64,000 nucleotides of DNA from Enoplolaimus lenunculus (GCA_030248215.1 JASANG010003395.1:1-64000); one strand, 5' to 3'; counted from the first letter of the stretch, positions 46,801 to 58,976 are shown. Made by a program: numbers and translations. The notes: generated by a model not told the origin, from the letters alone.

Positions 46801-49800
46801 TAGATATGAATGTTTCTAAAAATGTTTGAAGCATGGGATCAAATAGCGACCGGTAGTCAGGCTAGCACGATATTAACATCCATTGGAAAATGTCGCCTAC
46901 TAATGAAGAGTTCTAATAAAAACCTATTATATGCAGAACGCAAAATTTGAAAGCTTAATTCAGTAGTTTGGATTCATTAGTTTCCCTGTTCCTATTTAAA
47001 ATTTATGCCAAAATCATACTTTGCATTTCTGTTCTTTTTCTGAATGCTCCTGATAACAAATTGCTATTTAATTTTTATGGTTTGTGATGAACATAAATGT
47101 ATACAACCAGTACTTTCTGTCATATTACCTTTCTAGCTAACAGTTGCGGCACTGCTGCAGGAATGCACGAAAGATTCACAAGCAACTTTAACGAGGTAAT
47201 GCACCCAGTTGATGTTGATTTCCAAATTCTAAAACACAGAGTTTAACATCAACGGAAATTAGCTCAGTCAAAGGGAGTGTTAGAATCTTTTACAAAAACG
47301 TTGATACTGAAACATTGATCATAGCTGGAGGAGATCAATACCAACAGTGAACAAACCTCATCCGTTAACGAAAGTATAGTATCTACTTCCATAAATGTGA
47401 ATATAAGATGGCATACCTGGAATAAAGGAGCGGAAGTATCGTTAAAAACATAGGGATATCGATATCATCAGGAATGACTGTCAAATTGACAAGTGCTCTG
47501 AGTGTTGTTAGCTTAAGCAGTTCGCTTCCATCCGACCAAAACATTAAACCCAACAAAGTTTGAACACACTGCTTCTAAAACAAACTTCAGAAATAACAAA
47601 CAATCATCGTTGAAGAAAACTAATCACAGTACATTTCCAATTCGTCGTCAATAAATATGCATAACTACATCACGATCTTTGCGCGCAAAAAGCAGAACGC
47701 TTACTTAAAGTGAAAAATCTTTGATGAGTGCATGCCTTTATTCTCACAAAATCTAAAATACGATATTTAAGAATTTGACCAATTAAGTGGCCATGGACCT
47801 TCGTAAAAACTTTAATGACTATCTTCAAACCTAGTTAGCAAGAAAAATATTGATGCCTTTGAAGTAACTACACGGAGTGTTAATACACTAATTCTTAAGA
47901 CATAACGCCAGACGCAATGTCACTGATTTAAAATACTGATTTGATAAATAAAATGTTGACCCTATTTTTGGTTGTCGGTTCCTTATCCAACTGTGTAATT
48001 TATTGTATATGATTGTGACAAGTATCTTAAGCGGCCACGTATGTATCAATAACACTAAACTTCAGAGTCATAATGTGCCTTAAGCAGAAATGTGAATATG
48101 AAATAACGGGGTGCAAACGGAATCCAGATTTCGGTTAGAAATCCGATCGGGATCGGAACCAGAGCTTTAAATTTTTGCGCTTTTTTATTGTTGCTGTTAT
48201 AACCCGATTTTTTCCTGCATTTTCGATATAAGTATGTAGTGTTGCAATTGTTGCCCACACTCAGGCTAAATAATCAAAATATTTAGTAAAATGCTTCGTT
48301 ATTTTCAAGTTGTTTTGTATATACATGCGGAATTTTCGAAAAATATGAGGTTGCTACATTGTAAATTATCCGTATGCAGTTACCAAATTTTAGTTGCAAT
48401 CACGATATAATCCAGTTCCATTTTATATACTGAGAAAATGTTATTTTGAACAAATAGGAACACCACGTCAAATAAACAGCAAAATTATGTACCCAATAGT
48501 GTGCCTACAAATAACAACCAAACACGTAAGCCAAAAAGAACGCACTAACTTGTAAAATTTTTTGATTCACAACGTTTACTGCTAAATTAGCAATGCACTG
48601 TGTGAGCATCATCAAATGACAACTGTTCATTTTCGAGTCTATTTCTGATGTATCCGAAGGCAAAAGTTGTATCAATTGTTCCAACCCACCAGTTTGACGA
48701 ATTAAATTCTAAAAGTATAATGTAAACATAGAATGAACACAACAAACCATTCAGAATATACAGGATTCTATAAACGACATGCGACGAAAAGTAATTGATA
48801 TTTTATAGGAAAGTTATTTAGAGTTGCGCAAAGAGAACTTAACAGCACACTAATTGAATATTATAGTGTTATTTTGTTAACGAAACACGTTAACGTTAAT
48901 TTATGACTTGACACAGATGCATAGCAGAGTGAGTTACGTAAAAGAAGAGTAGTGATGAAGGTACGCTTGTAGAGGATGTGAATCACTACTCGGCAGAACC
49001 CCTTCCCCAAAACGCAGCAACCAGGTGTGACTCTGGCAAGTTTGAATTTTTGTGTAAGACAACAGCAATTTTTTGGTGAAAACTTCCTTCCGCTCAGGAC
49101 ATTCCCTCCGGTCCCGACTTAATCGAATCACTACCACAAAAAACTGCGCATAGCAGCCGAGTGTTATTTTTCACTAAACTCTTCACCAAATTCAAAGCGA
49201 TTTATAACAAAATGGAAAATATTTTACGCATCAAATACTAAAACTTCTCAATTTATGGCATGTTTTGTGCAGTGAATACTGGTTTGTATTTTCAAAACAC
49301 GACAAAAACTGAAAAAAAACATAAAATATCTTGGTGATACTGTAATCATTTAAATACAAAAATTATAACTAACTTGATTTGTTGTGAACGATGCGAGATT
49401 ACTAATTGTAGTCAATATTTTCAATCGTAATCGGTCGTCATTCCTCTCCAAAAGCATTACCAACGCACGTGCTTCTTTTACAGTGAGCACTCGCGACTGA
49501 GTATATAGTGTGTCCAGCACTCTAAAATTTACTAACAAACAAAGACATAACTAAATGCAACCGTTCTTGCGTTCCAAAGAAAAATTTCGTAAATATTGTA
49601 CGATGTGCTTGCGACAAGTGATCTCATTATACGTGATTAACTCCATAACTACCAATTTCGGGCGCCCTAGCTTTATTTCTGTGAACAATTCTATTGCCAA
49701 AGAACTTATTACCAACGGTGTCAACCCTATACTATATTATATATAGCAGTGTCCTCCTAGAAAATACATTATTATATTCAGTGTGCGACCGGATATCCGA

Positions 49801-52800
49801 TTCCTATTTAATATACGGCATATACCGATACTCGTATCCGGTGTAAACAACTTCTGACAATTAGATATATTTAACATCTTTCTGGGATAGTACCGTAAAA
49901 GCATTTTGACAAGTAACATAATTAACATCTTGCTGGAATTACCTGTCAGGGGGAGTAACACTGTTAAGTTTTTCACTAACTGGTATAGAATGAAAAATCC
50001 AAGCTAAAAATTAAATTTAATTCAGTATACACATACTTTTGCGCAACTCAATTACTTTCAACAGTGCTCATATTTGCATTATATACCTGGTTAATGTCAG
50101 GTTGTTCCGGTAAAAAAGTTCAGTATATTAATATGCGATCGCACGCTGATAATCTCTGTTGTATCATGACTATATTACTAACCTTTCAAGTCCGTTCTGA
50201 TACTCATCCGCCGAAAATCCTTTCAGCTGATCAATTAAATCAATTCTGACAGGAGGAGACCCTTCACGAATCGATGGTAATTCAGTTTCCGGTTTCGAAA
50301 TCCGTTTTCCATCGCAATCAAAATAAGTCACATTTGAGCAATTTGATTGTTGCTGATCAGGAAGACAAGAAACCGCACTGCTGCAGCCGTTAGACAACAT
50401 CGGGTCTGAGCGTATATCGCAGTTTTCAACATCTTCACGCTGCCAATGACAGGTACCATTTACCGCGCTATTTCTATATTTGAGCATTTTTTCAGTTTTT
50501 ATACTTTGCTGTAACAAATAAACTGTATAAACTCTTTCAATATTGCATTTCCTTTAAAGTATATAAAAAAGGTTTGTTTACATCCTAAAAACAAAGTTGT
50601 CATACAGTATAAACGAACATTGTATTATCGAAAAAGCAACTTAAGCCTAGCATTGCTTGTCATACTAAATTTTTCATCGATTTATGATAACTTAATCACA
50701 ACTCAACGGCGCTATGAAAAACATCAGGACCACTAGTCCACTGACACTAACATAGGTATTATGACCGTTTTGTTCACAAGCGGTGGGCAATTTTCTGGTT
50801 GCTTCATCTGCTGGATTCACTGTAATGCGAATGTTGCCACCTAATGAAGTAGTAGAACCAACAACACATCGATGACCATTCTAAAGAACAATCAAACTAT
50901 GACGAGAAATAGATTAAGCATAAAATACTAGTATCACAGCGTTATGCTCTTTACGACTAAAACACAAAAAACATTACGCCATGAAACACCTAAAATATTC
51001 CAAGATGAATACACAAACCGAATAAAATAATAACAATCAACATAAGTATGTCTTTATTAACACAGCTGCAAGACGCTTAGTTTGTTCTAATTTAACAACT
51101 TTTTCTACCTAATAATATAACAACAACATTCGTTTTTGCATGACCATATAGAAGAAGTCCAACAGTAATTCGGTAATGGTAATTATTTCAAATTCCAGTT
51201 CTTGTCCCGGTTCCTGTAAAGAAATTCATTTCTTGCTCCAGTTCCGGCAAAATTGCTTCTTGTTGGAACCCTGCCATATAGCATGGCACAATCAGAATCT
51301 CGGCTCCAGAAGTTTTGTACCCGGTAGTCAAAAGGTGGATGTCTGTCCCTTGGTCCACCGGGTGAGAATCCGGCTTATTTGCATATTTGGTTAAGCCTAA
51401 ATTAGGATTTTTACATTATTCCAATATTTATTACAGTTATAACAAATTTAATTTCAGTACTTAAAGTTTTTAGATACACGGAATCTGAATAAATTGCCTA
51501 TAGACTTCCAAAACCGATAACTGGAAGTTAGCCTATAATTGCTTTTCATTTCTTGAAGTGGTTAAGCCTAAATTAGTTTTTATATTATTTCACCAATCAT
51601 TAGGTTTACAAGCAATCAAATTCCATACCAAATGTTTCTGGGTGCAAGTAATGTGAAGAAAGGTTAGCTAATAACAAATTTGCATATCTTATTTGCTTAA
51701 GCCCTAAATTAGGAGTTTTAAATTATTTTACTCATTATTAGTGTTAAAAAATCCATTTCCAGTGTATACTGAAGAGTTCTGGGCGGAAGGAATAGTAATT
51801 TGCATATTAGCATGATTGGAAATTGTGTCAAAACATGAGTTGATGCTTTATAAGCTTGGAATGTTTAACTAGACTGATTAAAAAAGAAGTTAGTACGTAT
51901 GTCCGAGCATCGGTCAATACATGAAGCTCAAATACGCCTCGTTCAAAAGCATTGATATTCCTAATACGTATGTAGGAAATAACCGTTAATCAGGGTGCAA
52001 CAGAAATACAATTTACCGGACCCGAACCCGGAAAATGAAAAATACATACGACCGAACAATTCATTTTAATTTTCTTTTTTTTTGCAATATTATTGGTGAA
52101 ATAACCCCAGTTGGAGATAGGTATATATTCACTTTATCTGCTGTATTTTAGATTTTCATAATCCGCGGAAGCGAAATCTACCTTCGATGGTTTATTTTCG
52201 GCGATTGTCAAGGTTTGCATGTTGGACCCTGCCGTTTATGTACATATAAACAACTTGAAACCAAAACAATCTTACCACAATATCCTGCGTATGATGAACA
52301 AAAGCCGACTCAACGCTAGTAACTTGACCCATTTCTTCTAAAGCATAAAAGAGAAAAGATCAAAGCTTACGTTTAGAAATACAATGAGCATACAAAATAT
52401 ATATTAAATTCAATGCTAACATACATGCTGTTTACGAAAACATGATTTGTATTAACCCTACACAATTAAAATAAGTGGCGATTTAAAGCTTAAATCCTGC
52501 AGAACGCACGGATGGGCGGTCTCGATTAAACCCGACAAGAAAAGCCTATGTGTTGGACAATTTTTGGTCATCACCGAAAAAAATTAAAATTTTCAAAATA
52601 AATTATTTCCAATGCAAGTTTCGTAGTTTTTTTTTGTGTTTCTATAGTTTTTGTATCTGCTCGTAATTATTGTCACCATGAAAATTCATAATTTCACATG
52701 CACAGAAAAATGTTAATCATCAGCCATCACTTACTTCAACAATAAAATCATACATTTGCTGAATTACCGACTTCTGGTCTCGGTTCCAAACCACCGAGAC

Positions 52801-55180
52801 TCAAAAAACGAGACCGAGACCTGCGAAATACCGAGACTTGCCGAGACCGAGAAATGCCAAATACCGCGACTTGCCGAGACCGAGTCCGATCCCTGGCAGG
52901 AAACTTCTGTAGATACACTGATGCAGCGCATTCACCATTTCGATGCCGTTCGAAATTTGGATTCAATTCAAGTTCTGATCCCCAGTCCACGTTAGCACAT
53001 TGTTTTGAAAGCATAACGCAAGTTTTCTGCTATAAGTGTTGTTACTACATGAAAATGAAAACAATTTTTTCTATTTCTACCTTAATCTGACTTAAATCGC
53101 AATGTAAACAGTAAAGACTGCTTTAGGAAGCTCTAGGGATGTGCCGACAGCAGTTTTTGCCAAAGCCGATACCGATTTTTATTTTGAAAATATTCCGACG
53201 CCCATACTGAACACGATTTTTATACACGGTGTTTACAGAACAGATAGGGTACAACATTACGTCAGTATAAATGCGAAGACTTAAACTGTAACAACCATAA
53301 AAGATTATAATTTTTGACAACAGCTCATTTCAATTAATTTTTCAAACACAAACGCAACAGAGATACGCAAGATTTTCCGTGCTGAGACGCACTAGAATAC
53401 GTCAAGTAAACTCGATAGCATTCCAACTCAATGTTATGTGCAAAACGTATAGGCAAAAAGTCGGCAACATTTTTGCAGTGCTTATGCCGATACTCACACT
53501 CACTGAAAGTGCTGATTATTACTGAAAGTGCTGATTCGTATTGATGCAGATTAACTGACACATCCCTAGTAAATAAATAGATATCAAACAAACGAGACCT
53601 CAACGTGTTTAGACACGACTAGCCCGTTAAACAGCCTCTGAAAACTAGAATATTTAAACTAAGATCTTGATGACACTGTTATGAACCTATTCAGTTTCTT
53701 TATATTATTCTCGCAGATTAATGCAAGATTTGGTTTTATTTTATAAGCTTTTTCATGGTGACTGTGGGTTTGATCGTTTTGATTTCGTAGTTTGTCTAAC
53801 ACTAGTTTTACAAGGAGGCATGATTCCAGGATTCAGCAAGTGAAATGTTATTCTGATACCGCGAAATATAGCTATTTTCATAGAATGATTCCAGTTTGGA
53901 ACAGTTTACCGTCACGTATAGAAGGTGTACCTCTGCTATATGCTATGAATTCGAAACTTTTCCGCAAAAATTTGCATAAGGTTAAATTAAATAGATTTCT
54001 GAAGTCTGACCGTTACCTCAATGAAGATTAATGAATATAACAGGTTTACCCTTTCACCATTGTTTCTTTTCTGTAATAACTTTAGTACATTTATGTATCT
54101 GTTTTGTTATGACTCAGTTCCACACCGTCTTTGACAGTTCGAATGAAGACGGGTAGAGGCGGTGTGGGACTGTCATTTCGCTGGCAATAAGTTCTCAATA
54201 AACATCTCATCTTATCTTATTTTATCTTAATTTTATAAGCCGAACATCTAGTTAAGAAGTGTTGTAGATTCTTCTTCTATTCCACAGCAATCACAAATAC
54301 TCGAATTGGAGAAAGCTATTTCATACATACGCTATTTATATAGTTGACAACGTCCGGTAACTATTTGTGTTAGTAATCTAACCCTAGTTCCATTAAGTCG
54401 CCCAGTGATGCTAGTACGTATCTTTCGGTTCCAAGTTACTAATAAATATCATAGTAATTCGGCTGGCGTTCAGCTCTCACCATATATGGTTTGTAAACTC
54501 CAATGATGTTAAAGACAAACATAAAAATATGTACCATGGTTACGTAGGGTAAGGACTTGCCAAACAGCTTTGATGTTAGCATATATACGTACGTACGTAC
54601 CTTCTTCAGATTCGGATTCTGATTCTTGCACGCAAACAGCGTATCTCAGAGAGCGATGATTGTCAATGGCATCTGCGTTAACCTCTTGCCCTGTAAAATA
54701 TTCACGAAACATTCTTCGACCTTAATTCAGTGAAACTCTGTATGAAATGAATAATAGCAAATTTAAGAACAATCTAGTTATTATTTATCATCCGTGCCTT
54801 GGTTAACACATTTTCGTACACTTTTAAATATCCATGTACAACAAACGAAAAATACAATTCTAAATTGGCGTCTGCGTCAGTATGGTAAAGTAAACATTTC
54901 TCCAAAATGGCTGGGAAAATATCAAATTGCGCAAACTGTTAGGTACTTCAGAAATTAATCGTTTCGAGTCACCGGAAATTATTAGTGTTACGTAAAATTC
55001 TACTTCTGCTAATAAGTATATGAAGCATAGTAATGATGCGTCAGCATATCTCTTACCATCAAACCATGGAGGGCCTCTAAAATAACGCCAAATACAGTAC
55101 AATCCACCACCAACACCAGCACCAATAATTAAACGTTTAACTGTGACAAGTGATGAAGAATCATGAGAAACCGGATTCAT
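43812..55180 (-). CDS. Armadillo-repeat protein with N-terminal membrane anchor (ARMC10/ARMCX-like), complete
   Basis: Eleven exons in phase: 55057-55180, 54601-54690, 52276-52337, 50752-50880, 50183-50508, 49374-49521, 48550-48708, 47417-47574, 47129-47228, 45552-45657 and 43812-44017, coding for 535 residues. Residues 17-31 (LIIGAGVGGGLYCIW) form a glycine-rich membrane segment right after a basic residue pair, followed by RYFRG, like the outer-mitochondrial-membrane anchors of ARMC10 and ARMCX proteins. Residues 44-243 are polar, with an acidic ESESESEE run and a Cys-rich exon. From about 244 to the end come armadillo-type helices: RLKILTTISNLASF, LTQCIANLAVNVVNQ, TLRALVNLTV, SLKLLVNLSCIPAAVPQLL, LVRSLALFNNVAGTVDAL and VAQKAARALRYMSNI. 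By family, a role in mitochondrial dynamics or transport is likely. It is longer than mammalian ARMC10 because of the central region. Introns hold hAT-like MITEs, a LINE end and a retroelement scrap. Confidence 0.85.
45288..45418. mobile_element. hAT-like MITE, copy 1 of an inverted pair
   Basis: TTAGAGCAACAAGTT at the left and GCCCATCACTACT at the right, with TCGGATATCCGAAATGG and ATATCCGGATAT inside. Reversed, the end reads AGTAGTGATGGGC, a hAT-type terminus. It lies in intron 10 of the armadillo gene. Confidence 0.55.
45745..45925. mobile_element. hAT-like MITE, copy 2 (opposite orientation)
   Basis: Left end AGTGGTGGCATCGGATATTT, then TATTCGGATATCCGAAGTT, ending AACTTGTTGCTCTAAGG, the reverse complement of copy 1 at both ends. 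It is 50 bp longer inside. It lies in the same armadillo-gene intron. Confidence 0.55.
46480..46640 (+). mobile_element. RNase H-like scrap of a retroelement (fossil)
   Basis: A short stretch reads with the RNase H signature WIYTDSTAAV preceded by an acidic ETEFDGL segment. It lies antisense inside an intron of the armadillo gene. No reverse transcriptase, gag or terminal repeats were recognised nearby, so the source could be an LTR-type element or an RNase H-bearing LINE. It is plainly a broken relic; age cannot be judged. Confidence 0.4.
50692..50751 (-). other. Possible intron-retention tail of the armadillo gene
   Basis: If the donor after exon 50752-50880 is not used, the frame continues 19 codons to a stop at 50692 and adds a hydrophobic tail, SGLVVLMFFIAPLSCD. 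The product would have the N-terminal anchor and no armadillo repeats. The donor TAT|GTTAGT is only moderate. This is an observation from the frame; there is no evidence of use. Confidence 0.2.
51175..51276. repeat. Dispersed repeat ending GTTGGAACCCTGC
   Basis: CCAGTTCCGGCAAAATTGCT followed by TCTTGTTGGAACCCTGC. Relatives: 63.64-63.71 kb in the same orientation (TTTCGGCAAAGTTTAGTTCC) and 61.91-61.95 kb reversed (GCAGGGTTCCAATCGGAAC). Probably the end of a small mobile element; family unknown. Confidence 0.5.
51385..51760. repeat. Three spaced TTAAGCCTAAATTAG units
   Basis: TTAAGC(C)CTAAATTAG occurs at about 51391, 51562 and 51697, each followed by a T-rich stretch with TTATT, and two are preceded by TTTGCATAT. 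Spacing is about 170 and 135 bp, which suggests diverged tandem duplication. A similar motif lies near 28.42 kb. Confidence 0.5.
52795..52895. repeat. ACCGAGAC minisatellite
   Basis: About four degenerate units of 25-30 bp with CCGAGAC, CTTGCCGAGACCGAG and GAAATACC. It is richer in G+C than its surroundings. It creates long overlapping frames on both strands that are not genes. It lies in armadillo-gene intron 2. Confidence 0.7.
53134..53568. mobile_element. hAT-like non-autonomous element, 435 bp
   Basis: Starts TAGGGATGTGCCGACAG and ends TGACACATCCCTA; TAGGGATG-type inverted ends are characteristic of hAT elements. The interior has GATACCG..TTTTTATTTTG and a duplicated ACTGAAAGTGCTGATT. 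No 8-bp target duplication was confirmed. It lies in armadillo-gene intron 2. Confidence 0.65.
53700..54240 (+). mobile_element. 3' end of a CR1/L2-type LINE
   Basis: The C-terminal tail of a LINE reverse transcriptase is readable: DLVLFYKLFHG, then YSYFHRMIPVWNSLPSRIEG and FRKNLHKVKLNRF to a stop at 54031. The two parts are in different frames, so at least one indel has occurred. A 3' UTR follows, with CAATAAA and a tail of ATCTT/TATCTTA repeats typical of CR1/L2-like elements. It is 5' truncated and sits antisense in armadillo-gene intron 2. Confidence 0.75.
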
Positions 55181-55354
55181 TCGTCATAAAACGCTTTTGT
55201 ATATTGACTGAAGTTTATACACGACCAACAAAAACTATATATACTATACGTATCTATACGTAATATTGTCACAGAACTGCACTGTCGGGACGACCCTTTT
55301 CTCCGAAGTACTGCCAATATACATGGTTGTTCCTTTCAATTTCTCCGAAGGATA

Positions 55355-55425
55355 TGGCCACGCCGGGAATCGAACCTTGGACCTCTCGCTCGCGAATCAA
55401 ACGCGCTATACATTTCAGGTGCTAT
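55355..55425 (-). pseudogene. tRNA-like sequence in left arm of the palindrome
   Basis: Read on the minus strand it contains GTTTGATTCGCGAG, GGTTCGATTCCCGG (B-box) and GCGTGGCCA at the 3' end. The 5' half is changed, so the A-box and acceptor stem are lost. It is the inverted counterpart of the copy at 55612-55683. Confidence 0.55.
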
Positions 55426-55611
55426 ATGTGCACGAGTATGTATGTGTCTTAACATTACACACTCTGCACATACACACGCTACACCACGTATACCCACAAA
55501 TATGCATATTCATACATGTGGGTATACGCGGTGTAGCTTCTGTATGTGCAGAGTGTGTAATGTAAGACACATACCTACTCGTGCACATATAGCACCAGAG
55601 GAAATTATATC

Positions 55612-55683
55612 GGCCGCGTGGTGTAATGGGTAGCGCGCTTCACTCGCAAGCGAGAGGTCCGAGGTTCGATTCCCGGTGTGGCC
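55612..55683 (+). tRNA. tRNA-like sequence, 72 nt, anticodon loop CGC (Ala type), probably a relic
   Basis: The acceptor GGCCGCG/TGTGGCC pairs with two G-U wobbles. A-box TGGTGTAATGGG and B-box GGTTCGATTCC are intact, and the anticodon loop CTCGCAA is canonical. The anticodon stem CTTCA/GCGAG has two mismatches and the T stem has one A-C mismatch. It is the right-arm copy of the palindrome. It may be transcribed by Pol III but is more likely a tRNA-derived repeat than a working tRNA-Ala. Confidence 0.5.
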
Positions 55684-56182
55684 ATATCTTTCGGAGAAAT
55701 TAAGAGGAAAATCATGTATATTCACATACTTCGGAAAATGGGGTCGTCCCGACCGCGCAGTTCTGACCATACATACGTATTTACCAAACTAATTTGTGAC
55801 CAGTAGAGATGGCCCGAAGCCAGGATTTTACGCGGGGCCGGCACCCGAGCCCCGATACCGGGGCCGCAAGATATACTAACTTCAAATTTTATGTACCTTT
55901 GTCGTGTGGAGCCCTGCGTTCTCTTCGTGTCTTCCTGGGGCTCATTCTTGCCCTCCCGTTCTCTCTAGCTATGTCATTCTCTTAGCCTTTGATAACTTTC
56001 TAATTCCGAAACTTTGTGGCTGTGATTCTTATTTGTATTCGGTGCTCTGTATTCGGTGTTATATCCCTTATAATTTGCCAAAATTATGGTGCTTTTTGTA
56101 TTTCTACCAAATTTTTTAAAATTTATCTCATTTCCGTCCAAATGTCATTACGTATCCCGTAGCTTGAGATTGTGTATACTTT

Positions 56183-56246
56183 ATTTTAGGTTTTCAGGTT
56201 GTTTTCCTATAGCGGGCCAAATTCCATGCGCTCTTCACAAGGCACT
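56183..56246. repeat. 64-bp direct repeat, left copy
   Basis: ATTTTAGGTTTTCAGGTTGT through CTCTTCACAAGGCACT, matching 59322-59385 with about two differences, in the same orientation. The two copies bracket the transposase region and are 3.1 kb apart. Confidence 0.9.
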
Positions 56247-56639
56247 GATTTTTAATATGTCTTTTGCGATTGGTGACTTTGTATTAGCCTATTGGGGCAA
56301 GCAATATTTGCCATAAAACCTGGTTATATAGCTGACGATAGTAATTTCCCTGACAAATCCCGCAAAAAAAGAATTTAGTAGTTTAGTACATTTTTACGGT
56401 TATAATCTTAATCAGTATATTGACGACGATAAAATATTATTCAGTAACACCGAATGTAGTAATCTGAGCAAAGTTATTGATTGTAAAGTAAAAAACGAGT
56501 AACTGGAATGGTCTAACTCATAAATGATGCTATAAACCAGCAATGCTATTCTGTTCTTAATATTTTATCCCAAATTTGTAATGCTTCCAACACAATCAGC
56601 CCCGAAATTCGGCAAGCACTCGAAAAATACTCACCGATG

Positions 56640-58976
56640 GTAGCCTCTGAGGTGAATCAGGACCCGCAACCAACAATTATTTCGAAGCCGCTGACAGTAC
56701 CTTGACAACTGATCAGGACGACAAACAACATCCTGAAGTCCTTCCAAAGCCAATAGAAGTCAATACGCAGAGCCATTCCTCCATGGCAAGCCATCGCAGA
56801 GCGCGAGGCCAAACGGTTACGCGCACGAAGCGTATCATCCGATTCATCCAGCGACTCGACCTCAAACGACCCGATTTTCAACCTGACTTAGACACGTCTT
56901 TTTAATCGAACGAAAGCGAGTCAGCAGAAATTGCAGAACACTCTGTAAGCTTGCTGTTTTAACTTCAGTTTGTTGGGAATTTTTTAATTGGGTAAGTTGG
57001 TGTATGTAGAACGACAGTACTGGGTTTGTTCAATTAATGAGAATTCGTCCCGGCATCACTAGTGTTTGTGCGCTGTGCATGATTACATTTGATTGTGTGA
57101 TTTAGTTATAAGTGTTAAAAATCAGAAACAATAAATGCACGCAATTTTAATACTTTCGCTGTAGATACTGAAGTTTTGTTGTACCATACTGGTCAAAATT
57201 AATTCCAAGATTGTAAACTTAACTTGCAACCGTTGAACGAATCACTGATGCGCACTGTCATAACTTGACCGATGCTGTATATTATTGTAGGCCGCAAGCC
57301 CAAGAGGTAGCGCTATGGCTACCGCTCCTTCTCAATCGCCAACCCAAATTGTGGCATCAGTGATTGACGAAGTACATAACGACTTTTCGGCGAACGTCAA
57401 AGAACAACAGTGGCAAGTAATTAAACGAGCGCGCCAGACTGGCCAAGCGTATACAGCACGTGGCAAAGGGCTGCTCGTTCCACAACGATCGATACAGCCT
57501 GTCAATTGCAAATGTCCGTATAACTGCGATCAAAAGTTTTCACAAGCTGACCGGCAATGTATTTTTGACGAGTGTTATCAAACTGACGACAAACGGAGCT
57601 TTATTTGCGCTAACATTACTATTGTTAACGTCAGGCGTCGAACATCGCACGACCCCGAAACATCTCGACGTAGTACGACAAATCATTTCCACTTCATGTT
57701 AAACGATCAAAAAATGCAGGTATGTCTATCGTTTTTCCTAGCTACTTTGAACATTGGCGAAAAGTATGTGCGCAACTGCCTGAAACGGCGATCCGAATCT
57801 GGTACCTACCGTGCTCCAAACGTGAAACCTCAGCCTCCAAAACATGCCTTGTCCGCCCTGAAGTTGATTGAAGTTCAGAACCATATCGACTCCTTTCCAA
57901 AAGCGCCCAGCCATTATTGCCGAAAATCTTTATCGCGTGTTTATCTCGAAGGGTTAATTCAGAGTATTAGCCACATGTATTGACTGTACCTATCGGACTG
58001 TGAGTCTAAGGTGTTGGAGCCAGTTTCAAAGTCGTCATCAACTTTTCACAACATGATTTTTGATCTACAAGTAGTGCTGTATGTCCCATCTGGCAAAATT
58101 TCATCATTGTATTACAATCGAAAACTGTCTACCTACAATTTTACAATCTGCAATCAAGCGAATATGGACGGGCATTGTTATTACTGGACCCAAACTGACG
58201 GAAATCGCGGGCCCAATGAGATTAGCTCGTGTTTATTCCAGTACATCAAATCGCTGCCTGAATCGGTGCGCCATTTGTCCATGTTCAGCGACAGCTGCGG
58301 TGGTCAAAACCGCAACCAATTTGTAACTGCCGCCTTCTTCACCTTATGAACACATCAACCAACATCGAAACTCTCGAACAAAGCTTCTTGCTTCCCGGTC
58401 ACACAATGATGGAGGGTGATTCTATGCATGCTTGCGTAAACACGGCATCAAAAAATGTTTCAGTGTACTGGCCAGAAACCTGGGTCAATGTTCTGAAGTT
58501 AGCTAGGCCCAGCAATCCTTTCACGTTTAGCTGAATTAACACACAGCGACGTTGTTGACACCAAATTCCTTTCGTCAAAATATTTCGGCAATCGGCGTCC
58601 AAATATTCCGTTTCGAAACATTCGTCAAATCCGTATCTCAAAGGACAATCTGAATATTATTCTATTCCGAAGTGACTTTTCCTCTGAATTTCAATCTTTC
58701 GCACTGCCTCGACAAACCCGCACCGAGTCGTCAGTGCACTTACGGCGCGTCTACAATGGTTCTTTGGCAATTGCAGCCCTCAAAAAAGCAGACTTAATCA
58801 AAATGTGTCATTCATATGCCATCCCTGAGAAATACTGGTCATTTTCCGAAACTTTACCAACAAGCGAACAGGAACGACAACAGACAGAACAGTGCTCCGA
58901 TGAATCCAACAATAGTTCCAGCGAGTCAAGCAACGATGACAGTGACGATGCAGTCCCGCTCAGCCAACTTTTATGA
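56640..58976 (+). pseudogene. Decayed DDE-type DNA transposase (possibly Sola-like)
   Basis: Coding-like sequence with a probable upstream exon (REAKRLRARSVSSDSSSDST near 56.80-56.87 kb) and a main body from an acceptor near 57297. Landmarks: CKCPYNCDQKFSQADRQCIF, RRSTTNHFHFML, DGHCYYWTQTDGNRGPNEIS, MFSDSCGGQNRNQFV, SFLLPGHTMMEGDSMHACV and a Ser/Asp-rich C-terminus ending VPLSQLL. The Asp of SDSCGGQNRN and the GHT..EGDS block look like parts of a DDE catalytic core. The frame is broken by one in-frame TGA near 57981 and frameshifts near 58345 and 58530, so this copy is dead. Assignment to the Sola superfamily is from memory of motif style and is uncertain. Terminal inverted repeats were not found. 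Confidence 0.65.

Larger units (their letters stand above)
55271..55765. mobile_element. 495-bp palindromic foldback element with tRNA-like arms
   Basis: The left arm starts CAGAACTGCACTGTCGGGAC and the right arm ends GTCCCGACCGCGCAGTTCTG. The arms remain alignable for about 230 bp each to a small centre near 55.50 kb (ATATGCATATTCATA). Each arm carries a tRNA-like segment pointing inward from the outer end. TATATGTGCACGAGTA and ACACTCTGCACATAC are shared in inverted order. Two sequences of one family fused head to head, or a palindromic MITE, would both fit. Confidence 0.75.

Noticed and set aside
52748-53014. Arg/Ser-rich overlapping frames on both strands
   Set aside because: They come from the ACCGAGAC minisatellite; an RS-like peptide is a by-product of the repeat.
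55510-55770. Matching peptides on opposite strands (LTLHTLHI) at 55.3-55.8 kb
   Set aside because: They are translations of the two arms of the palindrome, not paralogous genes.
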